This document shows positions 40,176 to 50,857 of a stretch of DNA of 64,000 nucleotides, in pieces. This stretch comes from Kitasatospora sp. SolWspMP-SS2h. GTDB taxonomy: Bacteria; Actinomycetota; Actinomycetes; Streptomycetales; Streptomycetaceae. The stretch is from the NCBI RefSeq assembly GCF_003259315.1, contig NZ_QLLT01000021.1, positions 79,067 through 143,066 on the forward strand, given 5' to 3'. A program made the translations under genes and the position numbers. How positions within the stretch are numbered: the stretch's first letter is position 1; the number at the start of each line of letters is the position of its first letter. The notes under the pieces were generated by a model. It was not told the origin of the DNA, did not search any database, and was given only the letters and a program-made list of their open reading frames with translations.

Positions 40176-40304
40176 GCGGTTCCTCCGCGCAGCGCCGTTC
40201 GCTGCCCGCGGCCCGTCCCGGGCCGCCCCCTGGTCTTCCCCGCCGCCGCACCGGGCCCTCCGTGCGGCACCCCGAACCCACCCGGCCCAGGAGGTCGCAC
40301 CCCC

Positions 40305-41498
40305 ATGTCGTACACCGAGGTACCCGGCGTCCGCGTCCCGATCCGGATGTGGACCGACCCGGCCACCGTCGAGGGCCAGGCCATGCAGCAGCTGCGCAAC
40401 ATCAGCACGCTGCCCTGGCTGCACGGCCTCGCCGTGATGCCGGACGTCCACCTGGGCAAGGGCGCGACGGTCGGCTCCGTCATCGCGATGAAGGGCGCGG
40501 TCTGCCCGGCCGCGGTCGGCGTCGACATCGGCTGCGGGATGACGGCCGTGAAGTCCTCGCTCACCGCGAAGGACCTGCCCGACGACCTGTCGCACCTGCG
40601 CCACCGGATCGAGCGGGCCATCCCGGTCGGCCGCGGCCTGCACGCCGACCCGGTCGACCCGCGCCGGCTGCACGGCCTGTCCACCGCCGGCTGGGACGAC
40701 TTCTGGCGGCGCTTCGACGACATCGCGCCGGACGTCCGCTGGCGGCGCGAGCGGGCCGCCCAGCAGATGGCCACCCTCGGCGGCGGCAACCACTTCATCG
40801 AGCTCTGCCTGGACGACGACGGCGCGGTCTGGCTGATGCTGCACTCCGGCTCGCGCAACATCGGCAAGGAGCTCGCCGAGCACCACATGTCGATCGCCCG
40901 GTCCCTGCCGCACAACCAGGGCCTGATCGACCGCGACCTCGCGGTCTTCATCGCCGACACCCCGCAGATGGCCGCCTACCGCTCCGACCTGTTCTGGGCG
41001 CAGGAGTATGCCAAGCACAACCGGGCGCTGATGATGACCCTGTTCCAGGACGCGGTCCGCCGCGAACTGCCCAAGGCCCGGGCGGCGTTCGAGCCGATGA
41101 TCTCCTGCCACCACAACTACGTGGCCGAGGAGCGCTACGACGGCGTCGACCTGCTCGTCACCCGCAAGGGCGCGATCCGGGCCGGCTCCGGCGAGTACGG
41201 CATCATCCCGGGCTCGATGGGCACCGGCTCGTACATTGTGAAGGGCCTGGGGAACGCCGCCTCGTTCAACTCGGCCTCGCACGGCGCCGGCCGGAAGATG
41301 AGCCGGACGGCGGCCAAGAAGCGCTTCACCACGGCGGACCTGGCCGCGCAGACGGCGGGCGTCGAGTGCCGCAAGGACGCCGGCGTGGTCGACGAGATCC
41401 CCGGCGCGTACAAGCCGATCGAGAAGGTCATCGAGCAGCAGCGGGACCTGGTCGAGGTGGTGGCGCACCTCAAGCAGGTGATCTGCGTGAAGGGCTGA
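40305..41498 (+). CDS. rtcB: RNA-splicing ligase RtcB
   Basis: GTP- and Mn-dependent ligase joining RNA 3'-phosphate (or 2',3'-cyclic phosphate) to 5'-OH ends, used in RNA repair. 397 residues, the short bacterial form. Metal ligands: MPDVHLGKG, GVDIGCGM (Cys77), GGGNHFIEL and GSRNIG. Guanylylation site in SHGAGR (His326). No archease gene is adjacent and no RtcA or RtcR is present, unlike the enterobacterial rtc operon. The ATG start has AGGAGG upstream. Ends at a perfect palindromic terminator. Confidence 0.95.
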   Translation: MSYTEVPGVRVPIRMWTDPATVEGQAMQQLRNISTLPWLHGLAVMPDVHLGKGATVGSVIAMKGAVCPAAVGVDIGCGMTAVKSSLTAKDLPDDLSHLRHRIERAIPVGRGLHADPVDPRRLHGLSTAGWDDFWRRFDDIAPDVRWRRERAAQQMATLGGGNHFIELCLDDDGAVWLMLHSGSRNIGKELAEHHMSIARSLPHNQGLIDRDLAVFIADTPQMAAYRSDLFWAQEYAKHNRALMMTLFQDAVRRELPKARAAFEPMISCHHNYVAEERYDGVDLLVTRKGAIRAGSGEYGIIPGSMGTGSYIVKGLGNAASFNSASHGAGRKMSRTAAKKRFTTADLAAQTAGVECRKDAGVVDEIPGAYKPIEKVIEQQRDLVEVVAHLKQVICVKG

Positions 41499-41509
41499 GG
41501 CGTCGGGCG

Positions 41510-41537
41510 CACCTCGGGGGCCCGGGCCCCCGAGGTG
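41510..41537. terminator. Bidirectional terminator between rtcB and ptsH
   Basis: Perfect 28-nt palindrome (14-bp arms, CACCTCGGGGGCCC), 11 nt after the rtcB stop and 56 nt beyond the convergent ptsH stop. Confidence 0.8.
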
Positions 41538-41593
41538 GTTCCGGCCGTCCTCTCCGGGCCGCTGCCCCCGTCTCCCGTGTTCCCGCCTCCCGG

Positions 41594-41872
41594 CTACGCG
41601 GCCGGGAGCTCGTCCAGGCCCTCCCGGACCAGCGTGGCGACGCGGTCGAGCGCGGCCTCGGCGCCGTCCGCGTCGGCGGCGAGGACGACGGTGTCGCCGC
41701 CGGCCGCGCCGAGGGCGAGGAGGCCGAGCATGGAGCCGGCGTTGACCGGGGTGCCGCCCTCCTTGGCGATGGTCATCGGCACGCCGGTGGAGGTGACGGC
41801 CTTGACGAAGACGGAGGCGGGACGGGCGTGCAGGCCCTCGGCCCAACCGATGGTGACGCGGCGCTCAGCCAT
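41594..41872 (-). CDS. ptsH: Phosphocarrier protein HPr
   Basis: 92-residue HPr of the sugar phosphotransferase system. It takes phosphate from Enzyme I on His15 (GLHARPAS) and passes it to EIIA proteins. The regulatory-serine helix reads NAGSMLGLLALG (Ser47), in the position of the HPr-kinase Ser46 of Firmicutes, although actinobacteria usually lack that regulation. ATG start with AAAGG upstream. Monocistronic; divergent from pat, as in S. coelicolor. Confidence 0.95.
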   Translation of the reverse strand: MAERRVTIGWAEGLHARPASVFVKAVTSTGVPMTIAKEGGTPVNAGSMLGLLALGAAGGDTVVLAADADGAEAALDRVATLVREGLDELPAA

Positions 41873-42027
41873 GAGAGGTGCCTTTCAGGTGGTGCAGGGT
41901 GGTGCAGTGTTGTCTAGACCAGTGTTGCACGGTCGGGCACTGCGGGCCCGTCGGCGCGGGAGCGCGGCGACGGCACGGCCAGCGTGCCGCGCCCGGCACG
42001 CCTGGCGCCATCAGGCTCGCCGACGAC

Positions 42028-42033
42028 TACGCT
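42028..42033 (+). promoter_or_regulatory. -10 element (TACGCT) of a leaderless promoter
   Basis: TACGCT ends 7 nt before GTG 42041; no ribosome-binding site is present. Confidence 0.5.
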
Positions 42034-42040
42034 GGCGGGC

Positions 42041-44815
<2,775 letters not shown>

Positions 44816-44914
44816 CCTTGCGTGGTTGCCCGCTCGGCAGGACCGGGCGACCCCCGGCACCGCGAAGGCCGGGCGACCCGGCGCAGTGCCACCCGCCGCA
44901 GCGGCGGGACATGC

Positions 44915-44920
44915 CAGGAT
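44915..44920 (+). promoter_or_regulatory. -10 element (CAGGAT) of a leaderless promoter
   Basis: CAGGAT ends 6 nt before ATG 44927. Confidence 0.45.
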
Positions 44921-44926
44921 GGAGAT

Positions 44927-45511
44927 ATGGCGAAGACCGGTACCACCACGCAGGACCTGCGGTCCGCGATCGAGCGCAGCGGCTACTACCCGGCGCTGGT
45001 CTCCGAGGCGGTGGAGTCCGCGGTGGGCCCCGAGCCGATCAGCTCGTACCTGGTGCACCAGGAGACCACCTTCGACGCCAACGAGGTCCGCCGGCACGTC
45101 ACCGTGCTGGTGCTCACCCCGTCCCGCTTCGTGGTCAGCCACACCGACGAGCAGAACGGCGACGCGGCCACCCCCGTCCCGTACGCCACCACCTCCACCG
45201 AGACGGTCCGGCTGGACCGGATCACCTCCGTGGTGGTCAGCCGCATGGTCGCCAACCCCGAGACGTACACCCCCGGCACCCCGCCGCGCGAGGTCGTCCT
45301 CACCATCGGCTGGGGCGCCGTGCAGCGCCTCGACCTGGAGCCGGCCGGCTGCTCCGACCCCAACTGCGAGGCGGACCACGGCTACACCGGCTCCGCCACG
45401 GCCGACGACCTGTCGCTGCGGGTCAGCGAGGCCGGGGACGGGCCGGAGACGGTCGCCCAGGCGCTGGTGTTCGCCCGGGCGCTGTCCGAGGCGACCGTGG
45501 CCAACGGCTGA
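44927..45511 (+). CDS. DUF5998 family protein
   Basis: 194 residues, conserved in actinobacteria next to the following phosphodiesterase-like gene. Soluble, beta-rich middle (HVTVLVLTPSRFVVSHTDEQ; VRLDRITSVVVSRMV; EVVLTIGWGAVQRLDLEPAGC), a CSDPNCEADHGYTG motif with two Cys and a His that could bind a metal, and a helical end. Function unknown. The stop is 7 nt before the next start, so the two form an operon. Confidence 0.87.
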   Translation: MAKTGTTTQDLRSAIERSGYYPALVSEAVESAVGPEPISSYLVHQETTFDANEVRRHVTVLVLTPSRFVVSHTDEQNGDAATPVPYATTSTETVRLDRITSVVVSRMVANPETYTPGTPPREVVLTIGWGAVQRLDLEPAGCSDPNCEADHGYTGSATADDLSLRVSEAGDGPETVAQALVFARALSEATVANG

Positions 45512-45518
45512 GCCTGGC

Positions 45519-46676
45519 ATGCACCACGAGGACCGCTACGACCTGCTCGACCCGGCCGCCGCCCCCGTCCCGCGCTACGGCAGCGCCGCCCTCTCCGACC
45601 TGCTGCCCACGCTGGCGGCGGGCCTCGGCGTGCCCGGCTACCGGCCCGTGCTGCCGCTGGAGCCGGCCGACCGGGTCTGCGTGTTCCTGGTCGACGGCCT
45701 CGGCTGGGAGCTGATCCGGGCCAACCCCGACTGGGCGCCGTTCCTCACCTCGCTGACCGCCGGGCGCACCCCGATCACCGCCGGGTTCCCGTCCACCACC
45801 GCCACCTCGCTGGCCTCGGTCGGCACCGGCCTGCCGCCCGGGCAGCACGGCCTGGCCGGGTACACGGTGGCGATCCCCGACAGCGGGCGGCTGATGAACC
45901 AGCTGCGCTGGACCCCGCCGGTCGACCCGCACGCCTGGCAGCCCCACCCCACCGTCTTCGAGCGGGCGCACCGGGCCGGGGTGGCCACCGCCCAGGTCTC
46001 CTCCCCGCTGTTCGCCACCACCCCGCTCACCCAGGTCGCGCTCTCCGGCGGCACCTTCCTCGGCCGCACCACCGGCGAGGAGCGGATGGACCGGGCCGCC
46101 GCCTGGCTGGCCGAGCACGACCGCGCCCTGGTCTACACGTACCTCAGCGAACTCGACGCCGCCGGGCACCGGTACGGCGTCGCCTCCGACGAGTGGCGGC
46201 TCACCCTGTTCGCGGTCGACCGCCTCGCCCGCCGCCTCGCCGAGCAGCTCCCGCCGCGCTCCGCGCTGTACGTCACCGCCGACCACGGCATGATCGACAT
46301 CGCCCCCGAGGACCGGATCGACTTCGACGAGGACTGGGAGCTCTCGGCCGGCGTCGCCCTGCTCGGCGGCGAGGGCCGGGCCCGCCACGTCTACGCCCAC
46401 CCCGGCGCCGCCGCCGACGTGCACGCCGTGTGGAGCGAGGTGCTCGGCGAGCAGATGTGGGTGGCCACCCGCGAACAGGCCGTCGCCGCGGGCTGGTTCG
46501 GCCCCTCGGTGGACGCGCGGGTGCTGCCCCGGATCGGCGACGTGGTCGCCGCCGCCCGCGACGACATCGCCGTCATCGCCACCCGCAGCGAACCCGGCGA
46601 GTCCCAGATGGTCGGCCTGCACGGCTCGATGACCCCCGTCGAGCAGCTCGTCCCGCTGCTCGAAGTCCGAAGCTGA
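45519..46676 (+). CDS. Alkaline-phosphatase-superfamily nucleotide pyrophosphatase/phosphodiesterase-like protein
   Basis: 385 residues with the metal-binding and nucleophile pattern of NPP-type phosphodiesterases: VFLVDGLGWELI (metal Asp), GFPSTTATSLASVGTGLPPGQHG (Thr/Ser nucleophile region, then conserved His), YLSELDAAGHRYG, and YVTADHGMIDI (metal Asp-His). No signal peptide, so it acts in the cytosol. Substrate unknown; nucleotide or phosphodiester hydrolysis is inferred. Operon with the DUF5998 gene. Confidence 0.88.
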   Translation: MHHEDRYDLLDPAAAPVPRYGSAALSDLLPTLAAGLGVPGYRPVLPLEPADRVCVFLVDGLGWELIRANPDWAPFLTSLTAGRTPITAGFPSTTATSLASVGTGLPPGQHGLAGYTVAIPDSGRLMNQLRWTPPVDPHAWQPHPTVFERAHRAGVATAQVSSPLFATTPLTQVALSGGTFLGRTTGEERMDRAAAWLAEHDRALVYTYLSELDAAGHRYGVASDEWRLTLFAVDRLARRLAEQLPPRSALYVTADHGMIDIAPEDRIDFDEDWELSAGVALLGGEGRARHVYAHPGAAADVHAVWSEVLGEQMWVATREQAVAAGWFGPSVDARVLPRIGDVVAAARDDIAVIATRSEPGESQMVGLHGSMTPVEQLVPLLEVRS

Positions 46677-46706
46677 GCCCCGCCGAGCCCCGCTGAGCCC
46701 GCTGAC

Positions 46707-46756
46707 CTCCCCGTCCGACCTGCCCGACCTGCCCGACCTGTCCGACCCGTCCGAAA
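46707..46756 (+). repeat. Short tandem repeat upstream of tdk (CCGACCTGC units)
   Basis: Four to five 9-bp units (CCGACCTGC, CCGACCTGC, CCGACCTGT, CCGACCCGT) immediately before the tdk ribosome-binding region. Confidence 0.6.
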
Positions 46757-46771
46757 GGCTGACGCTCCGCC

Positions 46772-47419
46772 ATGGCTGAATTGGTGTTCTTCTCGGGCAC
46801 GATGGACTGCGGCAAGTCCACGCTGGCCCTCCAGATGGACCACAACCACGCCGCCCGCGGCCGTCAGGGCATCATCTTCACCCGCCACGACCGGGCCGGC
46901 GCCGCCACCATCTCCAGCCGCCTCGGCCTGCGCGCCGACGCCGTCGAGGTCGGCGACCTCTTCGACTTCCAGGCGTACGTCGTCCACCTGCTCTCGGCGG
47001 GCGGCAAGGTCGACTACCTGATCTGCGACGAGGCGCAGTTCTTCTCCGCCGGGCAGATCGACCAACTCGCGCGCATCGTGGACGAGTTGGGCATCGACGT
47101 GTTCACCTTCGGGATCACCACCGACTTCCGCACCAGGCTCTTCCCCGGCTCCCAGCGCCTGATCGAACTCGCCGACCGGGTCGAGGTCCTCCAGGTCGAG
47201 GCCCTGTGCTGGTGCGGCGCCCGCGCCACCCACAACGCCCGCACCGTCGGCGGCGTCATGGTGGTCGAGGGGGCCCAGGTGGTGGTCGGGGACGTCGCCG
47301 TCAACGAGGACGAGATCGGCTACGAGGTGCTCTGCCGCCGCCACCACCGCCGCCGCCTCACCGCCGCCACCGCCCGCGCCGCCGTCCTCTCCCCGGACGT
47401 CCTCCCCTTCGAGGGCTGA
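46772..47419 (+). CDS. tdk: Thymidine kinase
   Basis: Salvage enzyme that phosphorylates thymidine with ATP. 215 residues, type II kinase. Walker A GTMDCGKST (9-17), catalytic Glu in LICDEAQFF, lasso region near VEALCWCGARATHNAR. The zinc site is partly altered: CWC is followed much later by a single Cys (EVLCRRHHRRR), so four-Cys coordination would need the His residues. Good agreement otherwise with actinobacterial Tdk. Together with dut at 62096 it belongs to dTTP metabolism. Confidence 0.93.
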   Translation: MAELVFFSGTMDCGKSTLALQMDHNHAARGRQGIIFTRHDRAGAATISSRLGLRADAVEVGDLFDFQAYVVHLLSAGGKVDYLICDEAQFFSAGQIDQLARIVDELGIDVFTFGITTDFRTRLFPGSQRLIELADRVEVLQVEALCWCGARATHNARTVGGVMVVEGAQVVVGDVAVNEDEIGYEVLCRRHHRRRLTAATARAAVLSPDVLPFEG

Positions 47420-47538
47420 CCGGCCCCCGCCGGGCCGCCTCGCCGCCGGACCGCCAAACCGCCGGGCCGTCTCGCCGCCGGATCGTTTCCCCGGGTGACG
47501 CGATCGCCGGGGCCGCCCCGCGCACCGCGCCCGCGCGC

Positions 47539-47544
47539 CACAAT
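47539..47544 (+). promoter_or_regulatory. -10 element (CACAAT) of a leaderless promoter
   Basis: CACAAT ends exactly 6 nt before ATG 47551, and there is no ribosome-binding site. Confidence 0.5.
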
Positions 47545-47550
47545 GACCGC

Positions 47551-48378
47551 ATGACCTCGCCCCTGATCACCGTCGCCGAACTCGCCGCCGCGCTCGGCTC
47601 GGACCGGCCGCCCGTCCTGCTCGACGTCCGCTGGGCGCTCGGCGGCCCGCCCGGAGCCGAGGAGTACGCCGCGGGTCACCTGCCCGGCGCGCACTACGTC
47701 GACCTCGACCGCGAACTCGCCGACCCGCCCGGCCCGGCCGGCCGCCACCCGCTGCCCGACCCCGACCGCCTGGCCGCAGCGCTGCGCCGGGCCGGCGTCA
47801 CCGCCGACCGCCCGGTCGTCGCCTACGATGCCGGGCCCGCGCTCTCCGCCGCCCGCGCCTGGTGGCTGCTGCGCTGGGCCGGCCACCCCGACGTCCGGGT
47901 CCTCGACGGCGGCCTCGCCGCCTGGACCGCCGCCGGCCACCCGCTCACCACCGACACCCCGCCCCCCGGCGACGGCGACTTCGAGGTCGACCCCGGCCAC
48001 CTGCCCACCGTCGACGCGGCCGGTGCGGCCGAACTCGCCCGCACCGGACTGCTCCTCGACGCCCGGGCCGGCGAGCGCTACCGCGGCGAGACCGAACCCG
48101 TCGACCCCCGGGCCGGCCACATCCCCGGCGCCACCTCCGCGCCCACCGGCGAGAACCTCGCCCCCGACGGCCGCTTCCTCCCGCCGGCCGCGCTGGCGGC
48201 CCGCTTCGCCGCGCTCCACCTCACCGACCCCGCCCGCACCGCCGTCTACTGCGGCTCCGGCGTCACCGCCGCCCACCAACTGCTCGCCCTCGCCCTGGCC
48301 GGGCAGGACGGCGCCGCCCTCTACCCGGGTTCCTGGAGCGAGTGGTCCGCGAACCCGGACAACCCCGTCGAGGTCTGA
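47551..48378 (+). CDS. Rhodanese-family sulfurtransferase (two domains)
   Basis: 275 residues: an N-terminal inactive rhodanese domain (LLDVRWALGG; VVAYDAGPALSAARAWWLLRWAGH, Asp at the Cys position) and a C-terminal active one with YCGSGVTAAH (catalytic Cys). This is the tandem-domain layout of thiosulfate and 3-mercaptopyruvate sulfurtransferases. The active loop CGSGVTA is the 3-mercaptopyruvate-type form. Cytosolic. Ends at a bidirectional hairpin shared with sepH. Confidence 0.92.
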   Translation: MTSPLITVAELAAALGSDRPPVLLDVRWALGGPPGAEEYAAGHLPGAHYVDLDRELADPPGPAGRHPLPDPDRLAAALRRAGVTADRPVVAYDAGPALSAARAWWLLRWAGHPDVRVLDGGLAAWTAAGHPLTTDTPPPGDGDFEVDPGHLPTVDAAGAAELARTGLLLDARAGERYRGETEPVDPRAGHIPGATSAPTGENLAPDGRFLPPAALAARFAALHLTDPARTAVYCGSGVTAAHQLLALALAGQDGAALYPGSWSEWSANPDNPVEV

Positions 48379-48411
48379 GCGGCAGGACGCGTCCGCGAAC
48401 GGGCGGGGACA

Positions 48412-48446
48412 CGCCAGGGGCCCGGGCACAGCCCGGGCCCCTGGCG
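48412..48446. terminator. Bidirectional hairpin between sulfurtransferase gene and sepH
   Basis: Perfect 16-bp stem (CGCCAGGGGCCCGGGC) with a 3-nt ACA loop, located between two convergent stops (48378 and 48460). Confidence 0.85.
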
Positions 48447-48459
48447 GCACGCCGTTCGG

Positions 48460-49515
48460 TTACTCGGGCTTCTTGCGGCGCGAGCCGAAGACGATCTCGT
48501 CCCAGCTCGGCACCGTCGCCCGGCGCCCGGGGCGGACGCCGTCGGCCTCGGCCTGGCGATCGGTGGTGCCGACCAGGCGGTCCCGGTGCGGGGCGACGGC
48601 GCGCGGCATCAGGATGTCCGCGTACGCGGAGCCCGCGCCGACGCTGGCGGCGGGGGCCGCCGTCTCCTCGATGATCTCCTCGGGCTCCTCGGTGACCGCG
48701 GTCTCCACGCTCGGGCCGACCGGGGTGAGGTCGCCGCGGTAGGAGGGCACCACGTCCAGCAGGCTGGTCAGCGAGTCCCGTTCGGGCACGGCCGCGGTGG
48801 CGGCGGAGGCCGCCGCCTCGCGGGCCTCGCGGACCTGCATGATGCGGTCGGCGGAGGGCCGCTCGATCATCGGGCGGGCCGGGCGGTCCTGGGGGAGCCG
48901 GGCGATCCGCGGGATGAACGGGAAGACCGAGTCCTCCTCGCGCTCGACGTTCTCGCCGATCAGCGCGCGGGCCTCGTCGTCGTTGGGCTGGACCAGCCGC
49001 CGGGGCGGGTCGTAGGACCAGGCGGCGCGCCGGTGCTCGCCCTCGGCGCGGTACCAGAGGACGACCTCCCAGGTGCCGTCGTCGCGGCGCCAGGAGTCCC
49101 AGCGCTCGGTGTCCTTCTCGGCGCCGCGCAGCGCGAGGCGCTCGGCGACGGCCTCGCCGAGCTGCGGGCCGGTGGACTCGCCGTGCCGGCGGATCGCGGT
49201 CTTGCGGGCCCGCTCGGCCATGAAGGCGCGCTCGGCGAGCACCGGGCCCTCGAAGCGGCGGACGCGCTCCACCGAGATGCCGGCGGCCTGGGCGACCTCC
49301 TCGGCGGAGGCACCGGCTCGTATCCGCGCCTGGATGTCACGGGGGCGGAGGTGGCTCTCCACCTCGATCTCGATCTGGCCGAGCCGCGGGCGGTCACCCC
49401 GGACGGCGGCGCGCAGCCGCTCGTCGATCGGCAGGGTGTACTCCGTGCTGTCGGCAGCCTTGAGCACCAGCCGTGTGCCGTCGTTGCTGACGGCCACGAC
49501 GCGCAGTTCGGGCAC
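48460..49515 (-). CDS. sepH: Cell-division protein SepH
   Basis: 351 residues. SepH is an actinobacterial division protein that binds FtsZ and stimulates its assembly. The N-terminal DUF3071 domain is closely conserved (ELRVVAVSNDGTRLVLKAA, then YTLPIDERLRAAVRGDRPR, GQIEIEVESHLRPRDIQARI). It includes the helix-turn-helix (SAEEVAQAAGISVERVRRFEGPVLAER) required for function in S. venezuelae. The C-terminal half is disordered and acidic, ending with a conserved basic segment (SWDEIVFGSRRKKPE) reported as the FtsZ-linked end. GTG start with GGGAGG upstream. Confidence 0.95.
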   Translation of the reverse strand: MPELRVVAVSNDGTRLVLKAADSTEYTLPIDERLRAAVRGDRPRLGQIEIEVESHLRPRDIQARIRAGASAEEVAQAAGISVERVRRFEGPVLAERAFMAERARKTAIRRHGESTGPQLGEAVAERLALRGAEKDTERWDSWRRDDGTWEVVLWYRAEGEHRRAAWSYDPPRRLVQPNDDEARALIGENVEREEDSVFPFIPRIARLPQDRPARPMIERPSADRIMQVREAREAAASAATAAVPERDSLTSLLDVVPSYRGDLTPVGPSVETAVTEEPEEIIEETAAPAASVGAGSAYADILMPRAVAPHRDRLVGTTDRQAEADGVRPGRRATVPSWDEIVFGSRRKKPE

Positions 49516-49985
49516 GGTTACCTCCCGGGTGGTGCCTGCCGACGTCACCTGCGTCGCTGCTCCCGTACTGAGTGTGGCCTGCCCGCTGGCGAGTGGCCAC
49601 AACCTTGCAGAGTTACCCGGCGTGTCGGGCTTTCGCCCGGGCGCGCCGCTGTGGCACGGTTGCCTGTTTGCCACGTCGACGGTCGACATCGCACCCGGGC
49701 GCCCGGTCCGTCGTCTGACGGGTCGTAGACAGCGGGTCCGAAGGCTCAGGCTCCACGAACAGTACTCCATTCGTGGCATCCGGAGGGGCGGCTCGCCGCT
49801 CAAGTCTCCCGCGAATCACCGGAATCTCAAGAGCGGCCACCCCATTGACCCACCGGCGATCAACGGACGGTGATCATCTTCACATATATCGACCGGGGAG
49901 AACCGGATTTTCGACCCTTGTGTCCTTCTTTGGGCAAGATGGAGAGACTTGTTCAAAATTCCGACACGCCGACCGAGGGACAGGG
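49516..49985. other. Divergent intergenic region between sepH and the 49986 gene
   Basis: 470 bp with no recognised gene. It contains a 7-bp inverted repeat over a -10-like TACTGT on the sepH side (49753-49776) and an unusually AT-rich stretch at 49860-49970 that probably holds the promoter of the plus-strand gene. Confidence 0.55.
49753..49776 (-). promoter_or_regulatory. Inverted repeat over a -10 element in the sepH upstream region
   Basis: CCACGAA-N10-TTCGTGG (49753-49759 and 49770-49776). On the minus strand a TACTGT hexamer (49759-49764) lies inside it, a good -10, giving a sepH leader of about 235 nt. Confidence 0.45.
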
Positions 49986-50792
49986 ATGCCGCAGCAGAGC
50001 CAGCAGTTCGCGCACGGACCGGCCGGTGCGGAGGAGAAGGCGGAGCGCAGACGGCTCGACCTGACGACCGCTCAGGTGGCCGCGAGCGCCCTGGCCGCGG
50101 TGGTCGGCGCGGTACTCGCCTCGGAACTCGGAGTGTACGGAACGATACTCGGTGCGGCCGTCGTCTCGGTGGGGGCGACCGTCGGAAGCGCGCTCTTCCA
50201 GCACCTGTTCAAACGCACCGGGGAACAACTGCGCAACGCGGTGGAACGGGGTACCGAATCCGCCCCCGCGGTGCACCCGGCACCCGCGCCGCCGGGCGGA
50301 ATCAGCCGGGACTGGAACGCCCCCCGGGTGCTGCGCGCGAAACGCCGCTGGACCTGGAAGTCGTACACGGCGGTCTCCGCGCTGGTGTTCGTGCTCGCCA
50401 TGGTGCCGGTCGTCGCGGTGGAACTCGCGGCCGGCAAGCCGATGCACGACATCACCACCGGGCAGGACGGCGGCGGCACCTCGTTCAACCCCTCGCGGCC
50501 GTCCGGCGACCGGCAGCAGCCGCCGGCCCCCGCGGACACCCCGTCCACCGGGCCGTCCGACCACCCCTCCGGCCGGTCCTCCGACACCCCCTCGGCGCCG
50601 CCGAGCGGTTCGGCCGGGCCGTCCGGGGCGGCGTCGGGCTCGCCCTCCGGGGCCGCGTCCGTCCCGTCCGCGCCGAGCGGCACGCCCTCCGGCGGGGCCT
50701 CGGACGGCGGGGGCCGGGACGGCGAGGACCCGGACGGCGGGGCGGCGCCGCCGACCGCCACCCCGGGCGGGACGGCCGCCCCGACCGGCTGA
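49986..50792 (+). CDS. Membrane protein with Ser/Pro/Gly-rich tail, function unknown
   Basis: 268 residues. After 30 polar residues there is a glycine-rich hydrophobic helix region (VAASALAAVVGAVLASELG; YGTILGAAVVSVGATVGSALFQHLF), an amphipathic linker, and a transmembrane helix (TAVSALVFVLAMVPVVAVELAAG). A long extracytoplasmic or disordered tail rich in Pro, Ser, Gly and Asp follows (about 155-268; SPSGAAS- and DTPSTGPSD-like repeats). Similar proteins are common in Streptomyces but have no assigned role. The ATG start follows GAGGGACAGGG. The gene is followed by short GACCGGCTGACGGC repeats. Confidence 0.78.
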   Translation: MPQQSQQFAHGPAGAEEKAERRRLDLTTAQVAASALAAVVGAVLASELGVYGTILGAAVVSVGATVGSALFQHLFKRTGEQLRNAVERGTESAPAVHPAPAPPGGISRDWNAPRVLRAKRRWTWKSYTAVSALVFVLAMVPVVAVELAAGKPMHDITTGQDGGGTSFNPSRPSGDRQQPPAPADTPSTGPSDHPSGRSSDTPSAPPSGSAGPSGAASGSPSGAASVPSAPSGTPSGGASDGGGRDGEDPDGGAAPPTATPGGTAAPTG

Positions 50793-50846
50793 CGGCGACC
50801 GGCTGACGACTGACGGCGACCGTCTGACGATGACCGGCTGACGGCG
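50782..50846 (+). repeat. Degenerate tandem repeat (GACCGGCTGACGGC units)
   Basis: Four degenerate units spanning the stop codon of the 49986 gene and the spacer to the convergent oxidase gene. Confidence 0.6.
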
Positions 50847-50857
50847 GGCGCGCCGGG

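Larger units (their letters stand above)
39964..40304. other. Intergenic region between the M16 operon and rtcB
   Basis: 341 bp holding a Rho-independent terminator (39972-40018), a micro-ORF with an ideal ribosome-binding site (40110-40175), and about 130 bp of low-information sequence before rtcB. Confidence 0.6.
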
